Shown here: positions 1 through 7,422 of the stretch, in pieces | How positions within the stretch are numbered: the first letter of the stretch is position 1 | How the letters are laid out: each line of letters begins with the position of its first letter | DNA from: Planctomycetaceae bacterium | GTDB taxonomy: Bacteria > Planctomycetota > Planctomycetia > Pirellulales > Thermoguttaceae | NCBI GenBank assembly: GCA_015062085.1 | Contig: SUVI01000059.1 | Coordinates: 1-21,145 of the forward strand | DNA length: 21,145 nucleotides | Reading direction: 5' to 3' | The notes under the pieces: model-generated | Database searches by the model: none | What the model was told of the DNA's origin: nothing | What the model saw: the letters and a program-made list of their open reading frames with translations, nothing else | Translations under genes and position numbers: made by a program

Positions 1-259
1 ATCGTCTGTAGGATTAAAGTACGATTCAGGCTCTCTCTCTCTCTCTCTCTCTCTCTGCCATGGACCTGCCCTGTGTTATTGTTAAATGTGGAAAATTTTA
101 CCTATTGGCTCAAAAAGTCATCCAGTAACCGGGAAAATTTTGAGCAGCGAACATTAAAACGATGTTTTTCTGGCTTTGGAGGCGGTGTTTGCTTCGGTAT
201 CCCGCCTGCTGTTTTTTATGGAATGTGCTGGAAGAGAACGAAATCGCCGCACGAAAAAG
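1..259. other. Left-edge stretch without a supported gene
   Basis: I see no convincing gene here. Open frames that cross it on the plus strand are antisense to asd, and the minus-strand frame has no family-like sequence or ribosome site. It contains the CT microsatellite and an AT-rich stretch. No tRNA or rRNA fold was recognised. It may belong to the 3' or 5' flank of a gene beyond the window edge. Confidence 0.5.
31..56. repeat. (CT)13 dinucleotide microsatellite
   Basis: Thirteen uninterrupted CT units are visible. Perfect dinucleotide tracts this long are rare in bacterial chromosomes. They are known to change length by slippage, sometimes switching nearby genes. No gene reads through this tract inside the window, so a switching role is not supported here. 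It could also be a read or assembly artefact near a contig end. Confidence 0.95.
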
Positions 260-288
260 AAAGCTCTCAAGGGATCCTCGAGAGCTTT
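248..288 (-). terminator. Rho-independent terminator of asd
   Basis: A 9-bp inverted repeat, AAAGCTCTC at 260-268 and GAGAGCTTT at 280-288, lies 27 bases past the asd stop. Read on the minus strand the stem is followed by a T-rich run (TTTCTTTTTCG, plus-strand 251-260). The plus strand also shows a T-rich stretch after the stem, so it may act in both directions. Confidence 0.75.
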
Positions 289-315
289 TCGTTTGCTCTT
301 TCTGTTCCGCAGTGT

Positions 316-1338
<1,023 letters not shown>

Positions 1339-1388
1339 GATAAATTCTCCTGAACAAGAAAAATCCAAAATCTGGTAAATATTTCAAA

Positions 1389-1417
1389 TTTATACCACAA
1401 AATTCCGATTTTGTAAA
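1389..1417 (-). promoter_or_regulatory. Sigma-70-like promoter of asd
   Basis: On the minus strand TTTACA (1412-1417) and TATAAA (1389-1394) are separated by exactly 17 bases. Each matches the consensus hexamer at five of six positions. Transcription would start near 1382, giving a leader of about 44 bases that contains the AGGAG ribosome site at 1347-1351. Confidence 0.75.
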
Positions 1418-1468
1418 GAAGTACCCCCCGAAATTTTCCCCGAAAACAGAGAATTCAGGACAATTTTT

Positions 1469-2095
1469 ATGAAATTCCTTGACCTGACCCGTGAAATATC
1501 CGAAAGTTCTCCGGTTTATCCAGGAGATCCGCCCGTTTTGCTGACCGCGGAAGCGGAAATGGAACGTGACGGCGTTCGGCTTCGGAATCTGAGTTTTTCG
1601 AGCCATCAGGGGACGCACGTGGACGCTCCGGCGCACGTGTTTAGCGGGGGGGCGTATTTGGATGCCTTTCCGCTCGAGGTTTTTTCCGGGCCGGCACGAG
1701 TTCTGAAGTTGGGGAAAGTGCGTCCTCGGACTGCGATCACGCGAGAAATGCTGGAGATGTTCGATGAGGTCTTTCGGGAGTGTCCGCGCGTTCTTTTTTC
1801 GGCTTCGTGGGAGGGAAGGCAGTTTGAGGATGCTCCGTTTTTTACTCGAGAGGCCGCGGTTTGGCTGACTCGGCAGGAGCACCTTCTTCTTTTGGGGTTT
1901 GATTGGCCTTCTCCGGATGCGTTCGATGATGTAGACCTTCCGATCCACCGCTGTCTGCTTTCGGAGAGGGTACTTTTTATTGAGAATCTGACGAATCTGG
2001 AGCGTCTGCCGCGTGAGTTTCGGCTGACGGCGTTTCCTCTTTCGCTGCATGAGGCGGAAGGAGCTCCGGTGCGGGCCGTGGCGGAATTTGAGTAA
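1469..2095 (+). CDS. Cyclase-family metal-dependent hydrolase (kynurenine formamidase-like)
   Basis: The 208-residue protein belongs to the putative cyclase family (Cyclase, PF04199), which includes arylformamidase KynB, isatin hydrolase and related enzymes that hydrolyse amide bonds with bound divalent metal. The hallmark HxGTHxDxPxH is present as HQGTHVDAPAH, with H46, H50, D52 and H56. H160 and E172 fall where the remaining KynB-type ligands are expected. The C-terminus ends in the family-like GAPVRAVAEFE. Length is typical of KynB. The start ATG has AGGA 8 bases upstream. No tryptophan or kynurenine genes are nearby, so the substrate cannot be named. It shares a 130-base divergent intergenic region with asd. 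The family is certain; the kynurenine role is only one option. Confidence 0.9.
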   Translation: MKFLDLTREISESSPVYPGDPPVLLTAEAEMERDGVRLRNLSFSSHQGTHVDAPAHVFSGGAYLDAFPLEVFSGPARVLKLGKVRPRTAITREMLEMFDEVFRECPRVLFSASWEGRQFEDAPFFTREAAVWLTRQEHLLLLGFDWPSPDAFDDVDLPIHRCLLSERVLFIENLTNLERLPREFRLTAFPLSLHEAEGAPVRAVAEFE

Positions 2096-2149
2096 AAAAA
2101 GCCTAAAATGGCGTTTTAGACCCTTAAGAAATGGAGATCTTGGTTTTTC

Positions 2150-2171
2150 TGAAAATATTTTCACTTTTTTT
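2150..2171 (+). terminator. Possible AT-rich terminator after the cyclase gene
   Basis: TGAAAATATTTTCA (2150-2163) is a perfect palindrome followed by a run of seven T. The stem is short and contains almost no G:C pairs, so it would be weak. A second small inverted repeat, CTAAAA/TTTTAG at 2103-2119, precedes it. Confidence 0.35.
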
Positions 2172-2193
2172 GAAAAAGAGCATAGGGTCCCCC

Positions 2194-2222
2194 TTTACAA
2201 AATGATTTTAATGTAGTATGAT
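2194..2222 (+). promoter_or_regulatory. Sigma-70-like promoter of the SPFH/FHA block
   Basis: TTTACA (2194-2199), a 17-base spacer and TATGAT (2217-2222) form a near-consensus promoter. Transcription would begin near 2229, about 75 bases before the chosen ATG at 2305. It has the same -35 hexamer and spacing as the asd promoter. Confidence 0.75.
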
Positions 2223-2304
2223 TTAGACTAAATGATGGGTGAAAGCATCCTGTCTTTCTGTTCTATTTTTCAATCGAATCCTGTGTGTGCTGAGGTTTGA
2301 ACTT

Positions 2305-3627
2305 ATGTTTGAGAAGGCTAAAGCTTTTTTTCGAGGCTTGTTTGGCAGTAACAAAGGGAAAGAAACCGGGGATCTCAATGAGAATGCCGCGTTTCTCGTG
2401 CAGCTGAACGAGAATGTTCCGTATCCCTACCGTGTTTTTGTTTTTGACGGAACACGTTTTCTGGGGGCGCTTGCCGATTTGTCGGAGAGTGAAACGAAGC
2501 AGGGCGTCACCTGCTGGGCGGTTTGGGAAGATGCGATCGATGTCCGGTTGACGATGCCGTTTAAGAGAGATGTTGTGCTGGCGGCTCACGCTCCGATCCA
2601 TCTTGTGCCGGGTCAGGCGCTGGGAGTGCTGTTGGCGGGCCGTACGCAGTTGACTCGTGCGGAATTGGCGTCTTGGGTGCAGGGACGTTTTGACCGTTTC
2701 GTCGAGATGATCCGTACGCCGATGGAGAGTTTCATATCGCTGGAAGCGGATGCGCGGGCGCAGCTGGCTGCGAATTTCACGCTGCTTCTTTCCGGGGCTG
2801 GCATCAAGTGCACGAACTTTTCTGCTTTCACGCCGTCGGATGCTGCCGCGCAGCTCGAGGCTGGCGATGTCGATGAGGAGCTGAAGGCGGAAGTTGAGAA
2901 GGTCAATTCACCTGAAGATTGGCAGAATTTTGTTTCGGAAGTGCAGAATGCCGGGGTCCCCATGACGTCGGAAACGCTCGGGAAACTGAATGGGCTTGGG
3001 GAATCGCTCCTTGGGAAGACGATTTCTTCTGCCGAGTGTGTCGCTGGGGTCCGCAAGATCGCGGAAGAGGCTGCGCAGGAAGTCCAAGTGAACGAGGCGT
3101 ACTGGAATCCGCTTTCTCTGCGTCTGCGCCTTGGTCTCGATGCCGACGGCGGCGAAACGGAGGGACCGGAACTCCAGCGTGAGGCATTCCAGGTGGACGT
3201 GCCGAAATCGCGGAGACCGAAAAAAGGGTGGTTTTTCACCGATTATGTTGAGCTGGATCAGGATCTGCGCACTTTTATCCGAACGAAAGTTCAGCTTGTG
3301 TCCCTGCGGATGGAATCTGCCCAGCGAAGAGCCAAGGACGTGCGTTTTGCGACGGAACTGCGTCTGATGCGCGAGTCGCTCACCGAAACGCTGGAAATTC
3401 TGGAAAAAGTGCCGGCTCTGGACTCCAAGACCCCTGCGCTGCGCGTGGAAAAGGACTCTCTGAAGCGTCTGGCACAGGTGCTGGATCAGGCGGTCACGGC
3501 TGTGGAGTATCTGGAAGCTGCGCTGAACGAGGCGGATGTGTTCCGCGGCGAGACGGTGCCGGGCGAACTTCGGAATGCGGTCGATATGCTGCAAAACAAG
3601 GTCACGGAACGGTTTAGCATCCGTTAG
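2305..3627 (+). CDS. SPFH-like protein, divergent, first gene of the SPFH/FHA block
   Basis: I do not recognise a named family for this 440-residue soluble protein. There is no signal peptide or membrane helix. Residues 1-20 are basic and amphipathic. The region of about residues 25-185 follows the strand-helix order of an SPFH (band 7) domain, ending in a long helix and a GAGIKCTNF strand comparable to YGIAFRGARI in the next gene's product. Residues about 190-290 are helical and acidic; the last 130 residues look like a helical bundle (positions about 3240-3620). The start is ATG 2305 because GAGG lies 9 bases upstream; an in-frame GTG at 2239 gives an unlikely extension. It precedes the zinc-ribbon SPFH gene by 112 bases, so the two may form a hetero-oligomer. 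SPFH assignment is by pattern only. Confidence 0.75.
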   Translation: MFEKAKAFFRGLFGSNKGKETGDLNENAAFLVQLNENVPYPYRVFVFDGTRFLGALADLSESETKQGVTCWAVWEDAIDVRLTMPFKRDVVLAAHAPIHLVPGQALGVLLAGRTQLTRAELASWVQGRFDRFVEMIRTPMESFISLEADARAQLAANFTLLLSGAGIKCTNFSAFTPSDAAAQLEAGDVDEELKAEVEKVNSPEDWQNFVSEVQNAGVPMTSETLGKLNGLGESLLGKTISSAECVAGVRKIAEEAAQEVQVNEAYWNPLSLRLRLGLDADGGETEGPELQREAFQVDVPKSRRPKKGWFFTDYVELDQDLRTFIRTKVQLVSLRMESAQRRAKDVRFATELRLMRESLTETLEILEKVPALDSKTPALRVEKDSLKRLAQVLDQAVTAVEYLEAALNEADVFRGETVPGELRNAVDMLQNKVTERFSIR

Positions 3628-3633
3628 CAGAAA

Positions 3634-3660
3634 TGCGGACGCTGTGGGGCAGTGTCCGCA
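3634..3660 (+). other. Strong intercistronic RNA hairpin
   Basis: Seven bases after the preceding stop, TGCGGACGCTG (3634-3644) pairs with CAGTGTCCGCA (3650-3660) over 11 base pairs including one G-U, with a 5-base TGGGG loop. No U-run follows directly. A smaller inverted repeat TAAAC/GTTTA (3663-3676) comes next. It may attenuate transcription, mark an mRNA processing site or protect the upstream message. Confidence 0.65.
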
Positions 3661-3739
3661 CTTAAACGATAGTTTATTTTGCACAAAACAAAAAACAATA
3701 ACCACAAAAAATATTCAAGAAAACAAAAAGGAGTCTTTA

Positions 3740-5710
3740 ATGGTCCATGAAATCAAACTTGACGTGAATCATCTTGCCACGAGAGTGCGTATCAAGCCCG
3801 GATTTTTCTCTCTGAAAGACGAAGTGGATATTCCGCAGGGAGTGAATGCTGTCGTCTGGGAAAAAGGACAGAATTGCGGTGAGGTCGGACCGGGACGGCA
3901 CACGATGACCACTTTTAAGGACAGACTTTTTTTAAATTCGGATAAAGAACAGGTCCTTTACGCTGTGAACAGCGGTGTTTTCCCGATCACATATTTTGGA
4001 AAATTCCTCACGAAGGAATGTGTGTCGGTCGACTGTGCCGTTACGGTGGAATATACGGTGGAGAACCGGTACCTCTTCCTCGGCAATCTGTTCGGTGCGC
4101 GGGATGTGTACTCAAAGGCGGATTTCAATGTCGACACGCAGAATATCGTCCTTGCTGCGATCCGTGACTCCATCGTGACGTACGGAGTGAAGGAATTGGT
4201 GAACGCGGACTTCCAGCAGTACTTCACCACGACGCTCGATACTGCGGTCTCGGGCGCTCTTGTCCGATACGGGATCGCGTTCCGCGGAGCGCGTATCGAG
4301 ACGCTTTCCTGGGAAGGAATGGATGAACAGAATGCAAGCCGAAGCAAGATCTGGATGGTCAAAGAAGGCCAGGCGATCCGCAAGGAAGAGTGGGAAGCGG
4401 AAGTGCAGGGTCGGCTGGATGAGATCTCGCATCAGGAAAAGGTCAACGATCTTGAGATGCTGGCGAAACAGACCGCTGCAGATCGGCAGGATGGAGAATT
4501 GACGCTTGCGAGCCGGAAAATGGAGCAGCAGAAGACGCTCCGGAAGATCATTCAGGCGCAGGAATTCGACAAGATCACCACGCAGGCCGAGATGGATCAG
4601 TTCCTTTTCGAACAGGAAAAAGCGGGACTTCTCCGCGAGAACGAACGGAAAGAGATCATCAAGAACATGACGCAGCAGAATGTCGAGGCGGACAAACGCC
4701 GCGATTTCCTGCTCGAACAGCTCGATCTTCAGATGGAACGTCAGCTTGAAACGGAAAAGAACGAGTATATTTTCCGTTCCCGGATGACGGCGATGGAACA
4801 GGAAGAAGCGCTTGCGCGAAAAGCTGCGTCGTTGGAAAATGAAAAGTGGCTCCGTTATATTCAGGAGGAAAAGGCAAAACGCATCGAAACGCACGCTGCT
4901 CTGATCGACGAGCTTGAGATCCAGCGGGCGATCACGGAGGTCGAGCTCGAAAAAGAGAATCGCCAGCTTCGTTTGGACCGTATCGCTGCGGAACGCGGTG
5001 CTCTGGAACGGGATGTGCAGCTGACACACGAGAAGATGATCGAAGAGCAGAGACTCGAATTGCAGAAAAGGCAAAAAGAGCAGGATATCGAGATTCAGAC
5101 GAAGGCCTGGAGGGATGATGTTGAAAGGCAGACTGCGATCAATAATATGCAGATTGCAAAGATGGAGGCGATCAATGAACTGAATCGCAAGCAGGACCTC
5201 TTCGCGTATGAACTCTGGGAACGCAAGGCGAGGCTGCAAGCGGAACTCGAGCGGTTGGCGAAGCAGGATGCATATAAGTTCGAGCTGGATCGTCTGCGTA
5301 TCATCCAGACGTACAATCGAGATACTATCCTTGCTGTGCTCACCCCTGAGCAGACGCAGGCTTGGAGTATGGTGAATGCTCCTGCTGCCCAAAACACACA
5401 GACGGCGGACGCAACTGCTGCCTTGGTCAAAGCTCTTCTGGAGAGGCTTGAGGATCAGACGAAGACCGCCAAGGAGAACGATGATAGGCTGGAACGCATC
5501 ATGGGACAGGTCTTGCAGAGCATGACGGCCGTCAGCAATCAGGCACCTGCTGCGCAGCCGGTCATCGTGACGGGAACGGGGCAGCCGATCTACGGCGGTG
5601 CGGCTCCTCAGGCTCCCGCGGAACCGAAACGGATCGTCATTTGTCCTCAATGCCGTTCGGAAGTGCAGGAAAATGCCAAATTCTGCATGAACTGCGGCAA
5701 AGAGCTTTAA
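3740..5710 (+). CDS. SPFH/band 7 protein with long coiled coil and C-terminal zinc ribbon
   Basis: The product has 656 residues. An SPFH domain covers about residues 15-195, beginning with a strand-rich part (IKPGFFSLKDEVDIPQG) and ending at GIAFRGARIETLSWEG. A very long charged helical region, about residues 205-545, is rich in Glu, Gln, Arg and Lys and should form a coiled coil. A Pro/Ala/Gln-rich linker leads to a C-terminal zinc ribbon with C635-x2-C638 and C649-x2-C652. No N-terminal membrane helix is visible, unlike stomatins or flotillins, so it may resemble the soluble 'virion core' SPFH proteins with zinc ribbons (YdjI type). The start is ATG 3740, with AAGGAG six bases upstream; the open frame extends further upstream without support. 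It likely builds a ring or scaffold. Partners could be the SPFH-like protein before it and the FHA proteins after it. Confidence 0.88.
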   Translation: MVHEIKLDVNHLATRVRIKPGFFSLKDEVDIPQGVNAVVWEKGQNCGEVGPGRHTMTTFKDRLFLNSDKEQVLYAVNSGVFPITYFGKFLTKECVSVDCAVTVEYTVENRYLFLGNLFGARDVYSKADFNVDTQNIVLAAIRDSIVTYGVKELVNADFQQYFTTTLDTAVSGALVRYGIAFRGARIETLSWEGMDEQNASRSKIWMVKEGQAIRKEEWEAEVQGRLDEISHQEKVNDLEMLAKQTAADRQDGELTLASRKMEQQKTLRKIIQAQEFDKITTQAEMDQFLFEQEKAGLLRENERKEIIKNMTQQNVEADKRRDFLLEQLDLQMERQLETEKNEYIFRSRMTAMEQEEALARKAASLENEKWLRYIQEEKAKRIETHAALIDELEIQRAITEVELEKENRQLRLDRIAAERGALERDVQLTHEKMIEEQRLELQKRQKEQDIEIQTKAWRDDVERQTAINNMQIAKMEAINELNRKQDLFAYELWERKARLQAELERLAKQDAYKFELDRLRIIQTYNRDTILAVLTPEQTQAWSMVNAPAAQNTQTADATAALVKALLERLEDQTKTAKENDDRLERIMGQVLQSMTAVSNQAPAAQPVIVTGTGQPIYGGAAPQAPAEPKRIVICPQCRSEVQENAKFCMNCGKEL

Positions 5711-5743
5711 TGGTGCATGCTAAATCACGCGATGAGTGATCTT

Positions 5744-5779
5744 CAGTCCCGGCCGTATTGAGCCGGGGCTGGCTTTTTT
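5744..5779 (+). terminator. Terminator or attenuator between the SPFH and first FHA gene
   Basis: CAGTCCCGGC (5744-5753) pairs with GCCGGGGCTG (5762-5771) through ten pairs, one of them U-G, around the loop CGTATTGA. GC and a run of six T follow. The next gene starts only 16 bases later, so this may be a partial terminator that lowers expression of the FHA genes. Confidence 0.75.
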
Positions 5780-5794
5780 GAGAGGAATGTGTGA

Positions 5795-7357
5795 ATGTGC
5801 GGTAATCAGGAAAGCGGAAACAAAAATGTATTGCTGATCAAAGTGGATTGGAACGGCCGTCTTCAGCCGGGGACGGCATTGTCTCCCAAATTTACGTTCA
5901 GCGGCGTCGGTAAGATGAAGCCTAAACGTGTTTCGTGTACAAAGCCGGTTTTTCCGACGACAGGCTGGAATGAAAAGCCAACGACTGTCCCCGACGGTAA
6001 GGGGTGGTATTTCCAGCAGCCGCTGACGATCCCGAACGATCTGCTTCCTGGAACGTATTTCATTAATGTGGATGCTGTTTTTCAGAAAGAAGATCCGTCT
6101 CTTCCGGGCACATTTTATAGTCTCACCTATCACGCGCCGATCCAGTTTGATATTGGGCAGAACGATGCGGCAGGTCCTCTGGTCATCCGCGCGACCGGTA
6201 ACGCGGTCATCAATACGCGTAATTATGACTGGAATACGTACGAGCGTGAAATCGTGATCGAGGCGGACGAGAACGCGATCATTAATTTGTCGAAGGCCGC
6301 TTCTGCTGATCAAAATACCGCTCCGGAAGAGGATGATGGTAACGATGCTGCGGGCAATACAAAACCGTGGCTTTTCAAATTCGAGCCGATCGGCATTAAA
6401 GTGGCTCCTCCGCCGCGCGACACGCTTCTTTTGACGGCAGAAGTGAAGAAAGGGAAAACATACCTCTATTCGATTTGCGCGAAACGTTCGGTCGTTTTGG
6501 GACGCGGAGAGAACGAGGTGGTCGATTTTGTCTATCGACTCGGTTTTTCCGACGATCCTGATGTGGAGATGTTGAATAAATACTTCTCTGATAGGCAGCT
6601 CATGATCAGTGTCGATAACGATGGTCTGACCTTTAGTTCGTTAAGTGATAAAGCGAAAACCAAATTACAGAATTCGCAGAAGGCTGTCTGTTTGCTGGAT
6701 CTGGATAAGGAGGGATATCAGGTCTCGTCCAAGTATTCATTTTCCGACTTAAAACGGGAGTGTCTGACGATCAACCTTCGAGATGTCGCGCATTTGGAGA
6801 TGAAAGGGTACTGCGATCCTGGGACTGGAGCCCTTGGACAGGTCCTTCAAGGGAATGTACAAAATCTGATGGCGGTGAATCCATTTTGGCGGATCGGGAC
6901 GAATGCCGGAGTGGATGTGCTCATTTTGGAGCGGAAGAAGGCCCTCACAGTTTCAGACAAAAAAAAGAAACGCTTGGAAGAGGAGTATCCGGGAAAGTGT
7001 GACTTTGAAAAACCGTGCTGGGGTGAGGATCCGTATTCTGACACGCTCCGGTATCTTCTCATTTTGCGGTCCGCATCGATCGGAACGTGCGGTTCGATCG
7101 CGCCTAGCGGGGCGAAGAATATGGCGCAGCATCACGCGGCCATTTACTTTCGTGACAACCATTTTGTGCTTGTGAATTACTATCAGAATCAATTTTTATA
7201 CTGTATGTATAATGAGGAATACTATTTGCCGCAGAAGAAAGATATACCTCTGATCCCGGGGATGACGTTCGAGATCGGGAACGTGAAATTTCACGTCTAC
7301 GAGAGTTACAGTTCGTGGCTCAATATCCAGAGAACGGAAAACAAGAACGCACTTTAG
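5795..7357 (+). CDS. Two-FHA-domain protein, copy 1 (degenerate FHA motif)
   Basis: A 520-residue cytoplasmic-looking protein with no signal or membrane segment. Residues about 10-165 are beta-rich, perhaps Ig-like, and of unknown family. A short acidic linker follows (EEDDGNDAAGN, about 178-188). Residues about 230-292 resemble an FHA domain, a phosphothreonine-peptide binding fold: it has the VVLGRG turn (G236, R237), but the usual SRxH is S265-D-R-Q. A second FHA-like domain occupies about 427-505 (SIG, HHAAIYF, PGMTFEIGNVKFHV), with HH where RH is expected. AGAGGA lies 8 bases before ATG 5795. The gene is a tandem paralogue of 7423-9129 and follows the SPFH genes closely. Copy 1 may have lost phosphopeptide binding and act as a structural partner. 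The FHA call rests on motif pattern, not on a search. Confidence 0.8.
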   Translation: MCGNQESGNKNVLLIKVDWNGRLQPGTALSPKFTFSGVGKMKPKRVSCTKPVFPTTGWNEKPTTVPDGKGWYFQQPLTIPNDLLPGTYFINVDAVFQKEDPSLPGTFYSLTYHAPIQFDIGQNDAAGPLVIRATGNAVINTRNYDWNTYEREIVIEADENAIINLSKAASADQNTAPEEDDGNDAAGNTKPWLFKFEPIGIKVAPPPRDTLLLTAEVKKGKTYLYSICAKRSVVLGRGENEVVDFVYRLGFSDDPDVEMLNKYFSDRQLMISVDNDGLTFSSLSDKAKTKLQNSQKAVCLLDLDKEGYQVSSKYSFSDLKRECLTINLRDVAHLEMKGYCDPGTGALGQVLQGNVQNLMAVNPFWRIGTNAGVDVLILERKKALTVSDKKKKRLEEEYPGKCDFEKPCWGEDPYSDTLRYLLILRSASIGTCGSIAPSGAKNMAQHHAAIYFRDNHFVLVNYYQNQFLYCMYNEEYYLPQKKDIPLIPGMTFEIGNVKFHVYESYSSWLNIQRTENKNAL

Positions 7358-7382
7358 ACAAATATTTTAACGCTGCCGTATT

Positions 7383-7405
7383 GGGCGGTCAGAGAGCCCT
7401 TTTTT
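7383..7405 (+). terminator. Hairpin with U6 between the two FHA genes
   Basis: GGGC (7383-7386) pairs with GCCC (7396-7399), and an inner TC/GA can pair if two G bulge out. TTTTTT follows at once (7400-7405). It would be a weak terminator. The adjacent GCCGTATTG at 7375-7383 also occurs in the terminator before copy 1, suggesting that the intergenic region was duplicated with the gene. Confidence 0.5.
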
Positions 7406-7422
7406 AAGGAGAGTCGAATAAA

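Noticed and set aside
31..56. CT tract as part of a CRISPR or mobile element end
   Set aside because: There are no spacers, no repeated units other than the dinucleotide, no inverted terminal repeats and no transposase gene anywhere in the window.
1469..2095. Cyclase gene as part of a tryptophan degradation operon (kynB)
   Set aside because: Motifs and length fit KynB, but there is no tryptophan dioxygenase or kynureninase gene next to it, so I gave the family and no gene symbol.
4112..5650. Minus-strand open frame of 512 codons opposite the SPFH gene
   Set aside because: It is a shadow of the coiled-coil coding region: a Leu/Phe/Arg/Asp-rich translation with no domain and no promoter or ribosome site. 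The plus-strand gene has clear domain evidence.
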